Positions 24,860-34,080 are shown, counted from the first letter of the stretch. The stretch: DNA of 64,000 bases from an uncultured Lachnospiraceae bacterium (GCA_947626395.1 CANQRU010000002.1:99583-163582), one strand, 5' to 3'. Notes: generated from the sequence alone by a model not told the origin. Made by a program: numbers and translations.

Positions 24860-26820
24860 TGAGCAGCAAGAACATGGTAAATGAGAATGCGGCGGCAGCC
24901 GCCGGAACGCAGGCAGCGCCTGCTGTCGACAAGGCTGCCCGCGTCGCAAGCCTGAAGAGACGGTACAGCAAATATGCTTCCTCGGTAGGCGGTATGCGTG
25001 GTCCCGGTCCCGGCGGCCCCGGACGGCGCGGCAGGAACGCGGCCCAGCAGCCGATCGCGAAGGGAGCCATGAAGGACAGCGGCAAGACGATCCGCCGGAT
25101 CTTCGGCTATCTGGACGAGGATAAACCCAAGATGCTGATCGCCTTTGTCTGCGTACTGGTCAGCACCATTACCAATCTGGCGGGCTCGTATATGCTCCGC
25201 CCGATCATCAATACCTACATCGCGCCGCTTGACGGCAGCCGCGGCGACGCGGCCGGACTGCTCAGGTCTCTGCTTGTGATGGCGGCCATCTATCTGGCGG
25301 GGGTCGCGGCGAACTACCTGCAAGCCAAGACCATGTTAAACATCGCCCAGAACGCCCTGCAGCGGATCCGTGACGACCTGTTTACGAAAATGCAGGAGCT
25401 GCCGGTGCGTTTCTACGACAATAACAATAACGGCGACCTGATGAGCCGTTTCACTAACGACGTGGATGTGCTGGGCCAGATGCTTTCCAATACGCTGGTA
25501 CAGCTGTTCTCCGGCGCGCTGAGCATCATCGGGACCCTGGCGCTCATGATCTACACCAACATCTGGCTGACGCTGGTGACGCTTCTGATGATGCCGCTGA
25601 TGCTTAAGGCCGGCGGCGCGGTGGCCATGCGGAGCCGGAAATATTTCAAATCGCTTCAGGAGTCCCTGGGCGCGGTCAACGGCTACGTGGAGGAGACGGT
25701 CAGCGGCCAGAAGGTAGTGAAGGTCTTCTGCCATGAGGATGTGGCGAAGGAAGAGTTCAATATCTTAAACGACGACCTGCGGGAAAATCAGATCAAGGCC
25801 CAGTTTTTCGGCGGCCTGATGGGCCCGGTCATGAACTGCTTAAGCCAGGTGAATTACTCCCTGACAGCAGCCATCGGCGGCGTGCTCTGTGTGCTGCGGG
25901 GCTTTGATATTGGCGGACTGACGGTGTTCCTGAATTACTCCCGGCAGTTCTCCCGCCCGGTCAATGAGATCTCCCAGCAGGTGAGCCAGGTGTTCTCGGC
26001 TCTGGCCGGCGCGGAGCGGGTCTTCGCGGTGATGGACGAGAAGCCGGAGCCCGCGGACGATGCGGACGCAGTGACGCTTGCGCCGATGCAGGGGCATGTG
26101 ATCCTGGATCATGTATATTTCGGCTACAACCCGGATAAGACGATCCTTAAGGACATCAGCCTCTACGCGAAACCGGGGCAGAAGATCGCGTTTGTCGGTT
26201 CCACCGGCGCCGGCAAGACCACGATCACCAACCTGATCAACCGGTTCTACGATATCCAGTCGGGAACCATCACGATCGACGGTGTGGATATCAAGCATCT
26301 GAAAATGGATAACCTGCGGGAAAATATCGCCATGGTTCTGCAGGATACCCACCTGTTCACGGGAACTGTGCGGGAGAATATCCGCTACGGACGGCTGGAT
26401 GCCACTGACGAGGAAGTGGTCCAGGCGGCGAAGACGGCGTCGGCGCATTCGTTTATCATGCGTCTGCCCAAGGGGTATGACACGGAACTGACCGGCGACG
26501 GCGCGAACTTAAGCCAGGGGCAGAGACAGCTTCTGAACATCGCCCGCGCGGCGATCTCCAAGGCGCCGATCCTGATCCTGGACGAGGCGACAAGCTCGGT
26601 CGATACCAGGACGGAGCGGCATATCGAGCACGGAATGGACCGGCTGATGAAGGACCGGACCACGTTCGTGATCGCTCACAGGCTGTCTACGGTACGTAAC
26701 GCCAACGCGATCATGGTGCTGGAGAAGGGAGAGATCATCGAGCGAGGGGATCATGACGATCTGCTGGCGCAGAAGGGGCGGTATTACGAGTTGTATACCG
26801 GGCTTTCGGAACTGGATTGA
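24859..26820 (+). CDS. ABC exporter partner subunit
   Basis: A 653-residue half-transporter with a ~75-residue cytoplasmic Ala/Gly/Arg-rich N-terminal tail (VGGMRGPGPGGPGRRG) before six membrane helices and an intact ATPase domain: Walker A GSTGAGKTTI, signature NLSQGQRQLL, Walker B with Glu (LILDEATSSVD) and switch His (FVIAHRLSTV). It would pair with the preceding subunit to form a heterodimeric drug or lipid exporter. ATG 24859 overlaps the upstream stop. Confidence 0.92.
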   Translation: MSSKNMVNENAAAAAGTQAAPAVDKAARVASLKRRYSKYASSVGGMRGPGPGGPGRRGRNAAQQPIAKGAMKDSGKTIRRIFGYLDEDKPKMLIAFVCVLVSTITNLAGSYMLRPIINTYIAPLDGSRGDAAGLLRSLLVMAAIYLAGVAANYLQAKTMLNIAQNALQRIRDDLFTKMQELPVRFYDNNNNGDLMSRFTNDVDVLGQMLSNTLVQLFSGALSIIGTLALMIYTNIWLTLVTLLMMPLMLKAGGAVAMRSRKYFKSLQESLGAVNGYVEETVSGQKVVKVFCHEDVAKEEFNILNDDLRENQIKAQFFGGLMGPVMNCLSQVNYSLTAAIGGVLCVLRGFDIGGLTVFLNYSRQFSRPVNEISQQVSQVFSALAGAERVFAVMDEKPEPADDADAVTLAPMQGHVILDHVYFGYNPDKTILKDISLYAKPGQKIAFVGSTGAGKTTITNLINRFYDIQSGTITIDGVDIKHLKMDNLRENIAMVLQDTHLFTGTVRENIRYGRLDATDEEVVQAAKTASAHSFIMRLPKGYDTELTGDGANLSQGQRQLLNIARAAISKAPILILDEATSSVDTRTERHIEHGMDRLMKDRTTFVIAHRLSTVRNANAIMVLEKGEIIERGDHDDLLAQKGRYYELYTGLSELD

Positions 26821-26831
26821 TTTAGAAGATG

Positions 26832-26875
26832 GGCACATCTTCCGCGGGATTGGCTGCGGGGATGTGCCTTTCTTT
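26832..26875 (+). terminator. Terminator after the ABC exporter operon
   Basis: GGCACATC (26832-26839) pairs with GATGTGCC (26861-26868), followed by TTTCTTT. Confidence 0.7.
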
Positions 26876-26903
26876 GAATAGTGCACATAGTCGCGGGAGG
26901 TAC

Positions 26904-27140
26904 GCGAGTGAAAGCCCCGCCGCCTGCGCTCATGGTTCCGGATGGAAGATGTTCTAAGACGAAAAACGGCCGTCTCCGGGGCACCGTCAAATTCGGGAGA
27001 ACTCTTGATGAGTTCTCCCTCAGCTTGCGCTCCGCCCCTGACTTGAGGTCAGGGGCTCCGGCCCCGGAGACGGCCGTTTTTCGCCTAAGAACATCTAACC
27101 ATCCTTCACAAATCGCGCAGACGGCGGGGCTTTCACTCGC
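26904..27140. repeat. Long multi-branched palindromic element
   Basis: A ~237-base imperfect palindrome fills most of the gap before the MBL gene. Outer arms 26904-26929 and 27115-27140 match in 24 of 26 positions. Middle arms 26948-26981 and 27061-27094 include a perfect 23-base stretch (CGAAAAACGGCCGTCTCCGG plus GGC). The centre has two hairpins, GGGAGAACTC-TTGAT-GAGTTCTCCC (26995-27019) and CCCCTGAC-TTGAG-GTCAGGGG (27035-27055). A T-run follows the outer arm (27145-27150). No protein is encoded convincingly. Confidence 0.8.
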
Positions 27141-27286
27141 TGTGCTTTTTCGGGAGCTACACGCCTTTTGCCCCGATGCACGGCGCCTTCCCGCGTAAAA
27201 TCAGTAGCAAAGAAATGGAATCTGTGGTATGATAAATTCAGTATATATTGATGGAGAGTCCGTACGGACAGAAGGAGGTATCGGAT

Positions 27287-27910
27287 ATGTCGGAGAAAAT
27301 GACGATCACATGGCTGGGGCATTCCTGCTTCAAAGTGGAGTCGCAGGGGTATGCGGTCATTCTGGATCCTTATGCGGATGGTTATGTGCAGGGACTGCGG
27401 CCGCTGCGGGCCAGTGCAAATGAAGTGCTTTGCAGCCACGGACACGGCGACCATAACGCGGTGGATGTGATCAATGTACAGAAAGGCGGCGCGTCTCCGT
27501 TTAAGGTGACGGTGCTGGACACGTTCCATGATGATGTGAAGGGCGCGAAACGCGGGCCGAATAAGATCCACATTTTGGACGACGGGACTTTCCGGGCGGC
27601 CCATATGGGTGATCTGGGGTGTGAACTGACGGAAGAGCAGAAGGCGGCGTTAGCCGGCGTGGATGTGATGCTGATCCCGGTGGGAGGATTCTTTACGATC
27701 GACGCGAAGAAGGCGAAGGCGGTTGTGGACGCGGTGAAGCCGCGGGTCACGGTGCCCATGCATTACCGGAGCGAGAAGTTCGGCTTTGATGTGCTGGCGC
27801 CTTTAAGTGATTTCACATCCCTGTGCGATGATGTGGTGGTTTATGATACCAATACGCTGACGCTGACGAAAGAGACGCCGGCGCAGACAGCGGTGCTGCA
27901 GTATGTGTAG
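27287..27910 (+). CDS. MBL-fold metal-dependent hydrolase
   Basis: A 207-residue single-domain metallo-beta-lactamase-fold protein of the UlaG-like group. Metal ligands are in SHGHGDHNAVD, with later ligands in AHMGDLG and VPMHYRSEK. The N-terminus TITWLGHSCFKVE is typical. The substrate is unknown. ATG 27287 follows AAGGAGGT by 7 bases; the frame from 27248 lacks a ribosome site. Confidence 0.88.
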   Translation: MSEKMTITWLGHSCFKVESQGYAVILDPYADGYVQGLRPLRASANEVLCSHGHGDHNAVDVINVQKGGASPFKVTVLDTFHDDVKGAKRGPNKIHILDDGTFRAAHMGDLGCELTEEQKAALAGVDVMLIPVGGFFTIDAKKAKAVVDAVKPRVTVPMHYRSEKFGFDVLAPLSDFTSLCDDVVVYDTNTLTLTKETPAQTAVLQYV

Positions 27911-27967
27911 CGCCTGTGTCGAAATATGTCTGGATGGTAATGAAAAGCGGACGGGGGTAACGGCTGA

Positions 27968-28402
27968 ATGAAGCGAAATGGCGGATGGCGGGATCTTCTG
28001 CGCAGATGGCAGATGGATTTTGCCAGATTCATGGTGGGGCGGTACGGAAGCGACGAACTGAACCGCTTCTTGTCGGCGCTGATTCTGGTGCTGGTTGTCG
28101 TCGGCATTTTTACGCGGACAAGTATCCTGATTTTCCTGGAACTGGCGCTGCTGGTCTGGATCTATTTCCGGATGTTCTCGAAGAATACGGGACAGCGTTT
28201 TAAGGAGAACCAGTTGTATCTGAATCTGCGTTTTCAGATGACGGAGGGCTGGAAGAAATGGCCTGCCCGTATAAAGGAAGCGCGGCAGTATAAGATTTTC
28301 AAATGCCCGAACTGCGGTCAGAAGCTGCGTATCCCCAGGGGACATGGGAAGATCAGCATTCACTGCCGCAGATGCGGACATGATTTTACCGGGAAGAGCT
28401 GA
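27968..28402 (+). CDS. Small membrane protein with C-terminal zinc ribbon
   Basis: A 144-residue protein of unknown function. Two adjacent hydrophobic segments (FLSALILVLVVVGIF and SILIFLELALLVWIYF, about residues 35-70) make a membrane hairpin. A basic linker leads to a zinc ribbon (CPNCGQKL...CRRCG) near the C-terminus. The ribosome site is weak (GGGGG). It lies between the MBL and CapA genes on the same strand. Confidence 0.7.
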   Translation: MKRNGGWRDLLRRWQMDFARFMVGRYGSDELNRFLSALILVLVVVGIFTRTSILIFLELALLVWIYFRMFSKNTGQRFKENQLYLNLRFQMTEGWKKWPARIKEARQYKIFKCPNCGQKLRIPRGHGKISIHCRRCGHDFTGKS

Positions 28403-28453
28403 CGGAAAAGAGGGACAGGTATTTATTCTGAATAACCGGGAGGTATGTATCCA

Positions 28454-29647
28454 ATGAAAAGGTGTGCAGCGATCGTTTTGACGGCGGTATTTTTGCTGGG
28501 GACCGCCATGCAGTGTATGGCGTCCGGGATCGATACGATGATGCCGAAAGGAACCGGCGGCGCGCCGGGATATGGGCCGGTCACGGCTGTGCCGGGCAGC
28601 GCGCAGGGGAAACAGCAGGATGCGGAGCTGGCCGAACAGATCGCCCGCGACGAAGCGGAGGGAGTGATCCGCAAAGAGGCCCATTCGGCGGATAAGGTGA
28701 CGTTGTCCTTTATCGGGGATCTGGGTTTCGGCGAGGGATATACGATCATGAATTACTATCACAGCACCGGCGATCAGCTGGAAAAGTGCATCCTGCCGGA
28801 TGTGCTGGCGCGGATGGATGCGGCCGATATCATGATGGTGAACAATGAGTATACCTACAGCAACCGGGGCAAGCCCCTGTCCGGCAAGACCTATACGTTC
28901 CGAACGAAGCCGGAGACGGCGGCTAATCTTCTCAAGATGTCGGCGGATATCGTTTCCGTGGCCAATAACCATGTTTATGATTACGGCGAGACCGCGCTGA
29001 TCGATACGCTTGATACACTGGATCAGTACGGCGTCCCTTACGTGGGCGCGGGGAGGAATCTGGACGAGGCGAAGAAGATCGTGTATTTCCGGGTAAATGG
29101 GATCAAGATCGCCTACGTCAGCGCGACTCAGGTGGAGCGGTCCTATGTCTATACGAAGGAGGCTACGGCCACATCGGCCGGCGTGCTCCGCACCTACGAT
29201 CCGGCGAAATTCCTGGAAGTGATCCGGGAGGCGGACGCCAACAGCGATTTTGTGGTGGTCTACGTTCACTGGGGTACGGAGGGCACTAACTATTTCGAAG
29301 CGGATCAGCAGAGCCTGGGCCGTCAGTACATCGACGCGGGGGCCGACCTGGTCATGGGTGACCATCCGCACCGTCTGCAGGGGATCGAGTATTATAAGGG
29401 AGTGCCGATCCTTTACAGCCTGGGGAATTTCTGGTTCAACAGCAGTACGCTGGACACCGGCATCGCCGAGGTGGATATCACGAAGGACGGTATCGCGGAA
29501 TTCCGTTTTGTGCCCTGCCTGCAGAAGGGCTGCCGCACGTCGCTGGTGACGGACGCGGGGGAGAAGCAGAGGGTGTTTCGGTTTATGCAGAACATTTCCG
29601 TAGGCGTGACGATCGATGAAAATGGGGTCGTGCGGCCGGATTTTTAG
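28454..29647 (+). CDS. CapA family protein, secreted
   Basis: A 397-residue protein with an N-terminal signal peptide (KRCAAIVLTAVFLLGTAM) and a CapA/PGA-synthesis-type metallophosphatase-like domain: FIGDLGFGEG, MVNNEYTYSNRG, VSVANNHVYDYGE, YVHWGTEGTNY and GDHPHRLQGIE. Members take part in poly-gamma-glutamate capsule formation or act as surface hydrolases; the capBC genes are not nearby, so capsule production is not implied. ATG 28454 is preferred because GGGAGGT abuts the alternative ATG 28445. Confidence 0.88.
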   Translation: MKRCAAIVLTAVFLLGTAMQCMASGIDTMMPKGTGGAPGYGPVTAVPGSAQGKQQDAELAEQIARDEAEGVIRKEAHSADKVTLSFIGDLGFGEGYTIMNYYHSTGDQLEKCILPDVLARMDAADIMMVNNEYTYSNRGKPLSGKTYTFRTKPETAANLLKMSADIVSVANNHVYDYGETALIDTLDTLDQYGVPYVGAGRNLDEAKKIVYFRVNGIKIAYVSATQVERSYVYTKEATATSAGVLRTYDPAKFLEVIREADANSDFVVVYVHWGTEGTNYFEADQQSLGRQYIDAGADLVMGDHPHRLQGIEYYKGVPILYSLGNFWFNSSTLDTGIAEVDITKDGIAEFRFVPCLQKGCRTSLVTDAGEKQRVFRFMQNISVGVTIDENGVVRPDF

Positions 29648-29649
29648 GC

Positions 29650-29678
29650 TTGACAAATTGTGCGCCGCCCGCTATAAT
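29650..29678 (+). promoter_or_regulatory. Promoter of the tyrS leader
   Basis: Consensus TTGACA (29650-29655), 17-base spacer, TATAAT (29673-29678). It begins three bases after the capA-like stop codon, and no separate terminator for that gene is seen. Confidence 0.8.
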
Positions 29679-29685
29679 GGCTTTA

Positions 29686-30159
29686 ATTTCATGACGAAAA
29701 GCGATGATAAGAACAAGTAGCAGCAGGCAGCAGCACACAGAGAGCAGCCGGGCGGTGAGAGGCGCGTGGAAAGTCTGCTGTGAATACATCTTTGAGCTTC
29801 ACACCAAACGGCGTATGCCGCCGGGACAGAATCCCGGCAGGCGGGAGCAGACCGGTGACGTGCGAACAGGCACCCCGGTATGTGCAGAGGCAGTAAAGTG
29901 CCGGAGCATATACGTCCCGCAGAGGCGTAGCTAAGTAGGCTGTGACGGATTCCTGCACACGTTACCGTGCTAGGGTATGAACGGAAGGTTCGGAAGAATC
30001 TCATGAGGCTGCATGACAGTGGCTGGTTGTGAGACAGGGACCGGTTCCGGCTGTACCCGAAGAGGCGGAAAGACGCGAGTCTTTCTGTAAAGAATAGGTG
30101 GTACCACGAGGTTTGCGCCCCGTCCTATGAAGAATACGTAGGACGGGGCTTTCTTTTTT
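29686..30159 (+). promoter_or_regulatory. T-box riboswitch, tyrosine specific
   Basis: A long leader ends in the T-box sequence AGGTGGTACCACG (30096-30108 region), which pairs with uncharged tRNA, and an overlapping terminator (GCCCCGTCCTA 30117-30127 with TAGGACGGGGC 30139-30149, then TTTCTTTTTT). The specifier loop reads GTGAATACATC, whose TAC at 29785-29787 is a tyrosine codon, in agreement with the downstream tyrS. Uncharged tRNA-Tyr should favour the antiterminator. Confidence 0.9.
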
Positions 30160-30357
30160 GCAAAGCGTTTTCGAGGCGCTGACGCAGGGAAGTCCGAGAA
30201 AGCTGTTTCCTGGTAATTCCGGAGAAATCGCAGTGGGTGAAAGCCATCGCGGACGAAAAGTACCGGCTGCGTACCATCACAAAGATGCCCATCACAGAAG
30301 GCATGGAAGAACCCGACACATTTTTAATCCATATCACAAGGAAAAGGAGAATGAATT

Positions 30358-31584
30358 ATGCAGTGTTACGATGAACTGGTTGCCCGCGGGCTGATCGCCC
30401 AGGTGACCGACGAGGATGAGATCCGGAAGATGGTAAATGAAGGCCGTGCCGTCTTCTACATTGGCTTCGACCCGACGGCCGACAGCCTTCATGTGGGGCA
30501 TTTCATGGCGCTGTGCCTGATGAAGCGCCTGCAGATGGCCGGCAACAAGCCGATCGCGCTGATCGGCGGCGGTACCGGCATGATCGGAGATCCGTCCGGA
30601 CGCAGCGACATGCGTCAGATGATGACGGTGGAGACGATTGAGCACAACTGTGAGTGTTTCAAGAAGCAGATGAGCCGCTTTATCGATTTCTCGGACGGCA
30701 AGGCCCTGATGGTCAATAACGCCGACTGGCTGCTGAACCTGAACTATGTGGAACTGCTGCGTGAAGTGGGCGCATGCTTTTCCGTCAACAACATGCTCCG
30801 CGCCGAGTGCTACAAGCAGCGCATGGAGAAGGGACTGAGTTTCCTGGAATTCAACTACATGATCATGCAGAGCTACGATTTCTACATGCTGTTCCAGAAA
30901 TACGGCTGCAACATGCAGTTCGGTGGCGACGACCAGTGGAGCAACATGCTGGGCGGCACCGAGCTGATCCGCCGTAAGCTGGGCAAGGACGCCTACGCGA
31001 TGACGATCACATTGCTGCTTAATTCTGAGGGCAAGAAGATGGGCAAGACCCAGTCCGGCGCGGTCTGGCTGGATCCGAACAAGACCTCGCCCTTCGATTT
31101 CTACCAGTACTGGAGAAATGTAGGCGACGCCGATGTGTTAAAGTGCCTGCGGATGCTGACCTTCCTGCCGCTTGAGCAGATCAACGAGATGGATCACTGG
31201 GAGGGCAGTCAGCTGAATACGGCCAAGGAGATCCTGGCTTATGAGCTGACCACTCTGGTCCACGGCGAGGAAGAGGCGAAGAAGGCCCAGGAAGCGTCGA
31301 GAGCGCTGTTTAAGGGCCAGGGAAGCCTGGAGAATATGCCTGCGTTCGCGCTCGGCGCTGACGATTTCAGCGCGGAGGGAACCATCGATATCCTGGCGGT
31401 CCTTCAGAAATCCGGTCTGGCCCCGTCCCGCGCCGAGGCCCGCAGAAATGTGGAGCAGGGCGGCGTGTCCGTGAACGGCGAGCCGATGAAGGATATCCGC
31501 AAGACCTACACGAAGGATGATTTCACGGGCGACGGTATGATCGTCAAGCGCGGCAAGAAGAACTTCATGAAGGTGACGGCGTAG
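30358..31584 (+). CDS. tyrS: Tyrosyl-tRNA synthetase
   Basis: A 408-residue class I synthetase charging tRNA-Tyr. The HIGH-type motif is [11 protein letters not shown], tyrosine-binding [11 protein letters not shown], the KMSKS-type loop is KKMGKTQSG, and an S4 RNA-binding domain lies at the C-terminus ([13 protein letters not shown]). AAAAGGAGA precedes ATG 30358. The 198 bases between the T-box terminator and this start carry no convincing gene. Confidence 0.97.
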   Translation: MQCYDELVARGLIAQVTDEDEIRKMVNEGRAVFYIGFDPTADSLHVGHFMALCLMKRLQMAGNKPIALIGGGTGMIGDPSGRSDMRQMMTVETIEHNCECFKKQMSRFIDFSDGKALMVNNADWLLNLNYVELLREVGACFSVNNMLRAECYKQRMEKGLSFLEFNYMIMQSYDFYMLFQKYGCNMQFGGDDQWSNMLGGTELIRRKLGKDAYAMTITLLLNSEGKKMGKTQSGAVWLDPNKTSPFDFYQYWRNVGDADVLKCLRMLTFLPLEQINEMDHWEGSQLNTAKEILAYELTTLVHGEEEAKKAQEASRALFKGQGSLENMPAFALGADDFSAEGTIDILAVLQKSGLAPSRAEARRNVEQGGVSVNGEPMKDIRKTYTKDDFTGDGMIVKRGKKNFMKVTA

Positions 31585-31649
31585 AGATCAAGGGAGCCCT
31601 ACGTGGCTAAATTGCAGATGCTGTGTCGATGATTTCGGCGGAAACACGG

Positions 31650-31694
31650 CTGGTGTCAGGATTTCGATCATTCCTGGTACCGGCCTGTTTTTTT
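31650..31694 (+). terminator. Terminator after tyrS
   Basis: A 12-bp stem with three G-T pairs (31650-31661 with 31672-31683) followed by a run of eight T at 31687-31694. Confidence 0.65.
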
Positions 31695-31729
31695 ATGCAA
31701 GCAAGCGCCAATGACGCCCCGCGTGCATT
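31693..31729. repeat. Dispersed intergenic repeat, copy A
   Basis: A ~37-base version of a repeat found at five places in this window; its core is GCGCCAATGACGCC. The plus-strand consensus is TTTCCATGCAAGCAG, then RGCGCCAGTGACGCCCTGC, then TTGTATT. Confidence 0.6.
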
Positions 31730-31770
31730 TCCATGCAAACAGGGGCCAGTGACGCCCTGCTTGTATTGCC
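31728..31770. repeat. Dispersed intergenic repeat, copy B
   Basis: Directly abuts copy A in the same orientation. It contains CAGGGGCCAGTGACGCCCTGC, with short self-complementary ends (GGGC/GCCC). Confidence 0.65.
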
Positions 31771-31833
31771 GGTGGTGTTTTGTTCGTATTTGCGCTAGAA
31801 TTCCGGATTCCGCTATTTTTTAAAATATAGTAC

Positions 31834-31862
31834 TTGACATTACCAAGTAGTTGGTATAATAT
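31834..31862 (+). promoter_or_regulatory. Promoter and PadR operator
   Basis: TTGACA (31834-31839) with TAATAT 17 bases later (31857-31862). The spacer contains the inverted repeat TACCAA-GTAG-TTGGTA (31841-31856), a good autoregulatory site for the PadR protein encoded 26 bases downstream. Confidence 0.65.
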
Positions 31863-31887
31863 GTAACCAGAGAAAGAGAGGGCCGTT

Positions 31888-32208
31888 ATGAATGCGCAGT
31901 TCAAAAAGGGAGTCCTGGAACTGATCGTGCTGGAATCGGTGCGGCAGAAGGATATGTATGGCTATGAGCTGGTGGAAGAAGTCTCCAAGGTCGTGGATGT
32001 GAACGAGGGGACGATCTATCCGCTGCTCAAGAGATTGACGAATGAGCGGTATTTTGAGACGTATCTGCGGGAATCGACCGAAGGTCCGCCGCGGAAGTAT
32101 TATCATCTGACGGTGGCGGGAATCCTGTACAGGGATCAGCTGGAAGCGGAATGGATGGAGTTCGCGGACCGGGTCGGCGCGTTTTTGAAGGAGCAGAAGG
32201 AGAGGTAG
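31888..32208 (+). CDS. PadR family transcriptional regulator
   Basis: A 106-residue short (subfamily 2) PadR winged-helix repressor: MYGYELVEEVSK, the recognition part NEGTIYPLLKRLTNE, and wing GPPRKYYHLT followed by a dimerisation helix. It starts the operon with the DUF1700 gene 5 bases downstream, a common pairing in Firmicutes in which the membrane partner and regulator act together in envelope stress or antimicrobial responses. Confidence 0.92.
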   Translation: MNAQFKKGVLELIVLESVRQKDMYGYELVEEVSKVVDVNEGTIYPLLKRLTNERYFETYLRESTEGPPRKYYHLTVAGILYRDQLEAEWMEFADRVGAFLKEQKER

Positions 32209-32213
32209 AGACG

Positions 32214-33398
32214 ATGAACAAGAAGGAATTCCTGGCAGCGCTTAAGCGGGCGCTGGCGGTTCTGGACGAAACGGAGCTGCAGGATATTATAGATGAATAT
32301 GAGCAGCATATCGACATGAAGACGGCCAACGGTCTTTCGGAGGAGGAAGCGATCGCTGATTTCGGGGATTTTAAGGAGCTGACGGCGGAGCTTCTGGAGG
32401 CATACCATGTACGGGCGGATTACGCGGAGATGAACGGGCCGAAGGAAGGACAGGCGGCCGGCGCGAAGGATACGGCCGGTGGGAACGGCGTATCCGGCAG
32501 ATCCGGCTGGAAGGAAAGGCTGCATAGATCCAAACCTGCGGGCAGCAAAGAGGAAGAGGCAGGCAAAGGTTTTGCCGTCAGCCTGAAGGGAACACTGACC
32601 GGCGTCTGGCTCCGCCTGTGCCGGGGCGTGAAGACAGCGGTGAGCCGGATCTGGAAGATTACGAAAGCGTCATGGATCTGGCTATGGAAAGCGTTCCTGT
32701 GGTGCTGGCATCAGATCTGCAGGCCGTTTGTCTGGCTGGCGGGACTTTTGGGATTCGGCGCAGGAGCGGCGTCAGACGGCCGGACAGTCCCGGACGGGAC
32801 GGAAGAACCTGCGTTGACGAAAGAGAAAGGTGGTGGACGTATGATGGGAAGAAGGAGTATCTGGGCAGTTATGGGAGCCGGGATCGCCGCGTTTTGCAGA
32901 GGGTGCGCGGAAGCGTGCGTATGGTGTATTCGTATGATGTGGAACGTATTTTGTATCGGTACGTCGGTAGTGGTCGGAATAATGGGAGTCTGTTTCCTGT
33001 TTGCGTTTGGGATGCTTGTCATTCTGGTGATCGGCGGATATCCGCTGGGCGGCGCGGTGATCGGAGTTCTGGGAGCGACGGTGAGCTTTTTCGCCGCGGC
33101 GGGCTTTGTGATGACGCTGCTGTGGCGGAAGAAGAGACCAGTTTTGGCAATTGTGCCGGCTGATGCGGCGGCGGGTACGCCGGCCGCGGAACCGAGGCAG
33201 AATCAACCGGCACTGAAAGTGCAGACGAAAGCAGATCAGCGGCCGGCAGACAGGACTGCGAGTGTGATTCGGCCGGAATCAGCCGCAGGGCCAATCGCGG
33301 CATCGTTCGTGGAATCCGCCGCAGTACAGAGCGTGAAACCGGCCGCGCCGGAAGAAACTGAGGCGGACAGCAGAGAGGAGGAGAAAGATCATGCGTAG
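32214..33398 (+). CDS. DUF1700 / HAAS-domain membrane protein
   Basis: A 394-residue protein. Residues 1-65 form the HAAS/DUF1700 domain (NKKEFLAALKRAL, EEAIADFGDFKELTAELL). A charged linker, several tryptophan-rich hydrophobic stretches and a C-terminal membrane hairpin (VVVGIMGVCFLFAFGMLVIL and a second segment) follow, then an Ala/Pro/Glu tail. ATG 32214 follows GGAGAGG. It overlaps the next gene by 8 bases and belongs to the PadR operon. Confidence 0.78.
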   Translation: MNKKEFLAALKRALAVLDETELQDIIDEYEQHIDMKTANGLSEEEAIADFGDFKELTAELLEAYHVRADYAEMNGPKEGQAAGAKDTAGGNGVSGRSGWKERLHRSKPAGSKEEEAGKGFAVSLKGTLTGVWLRLCRGVKTAVSRIWKITKASWIWLWKAFLWCWHQICRPFVWLAGLLGFGAGAASDGRTVPDGTEEPALTKEKGGGRMMGRRSIWAVMGAGIAAFCRGCAEACVWCIRMMWNVFCIGTSVVVGIMGVCFLFAFGMLVILVIGGYPLGGAVIGVLGATVSFFAAAGFVMTLLWRKKRPVLAIVPADAAAGTPAAEPRQNQPALKVQTKADQRPADRTASVIRPESAAGPIAASFVESAAVQSVKPAAPEETEADSREEEKDHA

Positions 33399-34080
33399 GC
33401 TGAGGGTTGTGTTGTTTGCGATATTTCTTATCGGTGTACTTCTGACAGGAGTCGGCGCGGGCCTTACGATGGTGGAATGGTCCTCGCTGGAATACGGAGG
33501 GACGAAGCTGCTCGACAGCAAATATCTTGTGACGGAGGATTTTGATTTTGCGCTCAAGGACGACGGCAGTACGCTCATTTTAGGAGAAAGCTACTATACG
33601 AACCGTTATCTGGACGGTATCGAGGAAGATCCGGCCGTACCAGAAGGAATCGTGCGCTATCAGGTGACATATAATCAGGCGCTGGTGAAGCCGTTTCTGC
33701 AGTATGTGCCATATGACAGGACGGAAGAAACCAGCGAAGAAGCCGGCGAAGAAACGCTGGCTGAGTCTGGGAAAGAACCGCAGATAGAGGCCGGAGAAGA
33801 ATCGCTGGAAGAGTCCGGGGAAGAACCGCAGATAGAGGCTGGCGAAGAAACCAGAGAAGAACCGCCGGAAGAGAAGGCACCGGTCGTCGACGGTGTACTG
33901 CGTCTGATGCGTTCCTATTATGGAAATGAGTTCCGTCTCTTTATGGAAAACAAGGATGAGATGTTAAGCGACCTAAAGAAGGGCAGGCTGTCAAGCTATG
34001 AGATCGCGGATATCACCGACGTGAAGGTTTTGGTTAATCCGGCGACGAGGCCGCGTGTGGAGGAGAGAGCCGGGTGGTAG
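33391..34080 (+). CDS. Membrane-anchored protein with acidic repeats, unknown function
   Basis: A 229-residue protein with one N-terminal membrane segment (VVLFAIFLIGVLLTGVGAGL) and an extracytoplasmic domain. Around residues 110-170 is a Glu-rich stretch with a 16-residue unit repeated (EPQIEAGEESLEESGE and relatives); at DNA level GAACCGCAGATAGAGGC recurs 48 bases apart (33775 and 33823). Its third position in a PadR-DUF1700 operon resembles that of DUF4097-type proteins, but no clear similarity is seen. Confidence 0.7.
   Translation: MRRLRVVLFAIFLIGVLLTGVGAGLTMVEWSSLEYGGTKLLDSKYLVTEDFDFALKDDGSTLILGESYYTNRYLDGIEEDPAVPEGIVRYQVTYNQALVKPFLQYVPYDRTEETSEEAGEETLAESGKEPQIEAGEESLEESGEEPQIEAGEETREEPPEEKAPVVDGVLRLMRSYYGNEFRLFMENKDEMLSDLKKGRLSSYEIADITDVKVLVNPATRPRVEERAGW

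Noticed and set aside
26881..27198. A 105-residue open frame across the long palindrome.
   Set aside because: It is made of the two arms of the inverted repeat, has no ribosome site, and its composition does not look like protein coding.
28454..29647. A poly-gamma-glutamate capsule locus.
   Set aside because: Only a CapA-like protein is present; capB and capC homologues are absent from the neighbourhood.
30183..30374. A 63-codon open frame between the tyrosine T-box terminator and tyrS with coding-like residues (WVKAIADEKYRLRTITKM).
   Set aside because: No start codon with a ribosome site, no family recognised, and it runs into the tyrS start out of frame; possibly a decayed gene, but not supportable.
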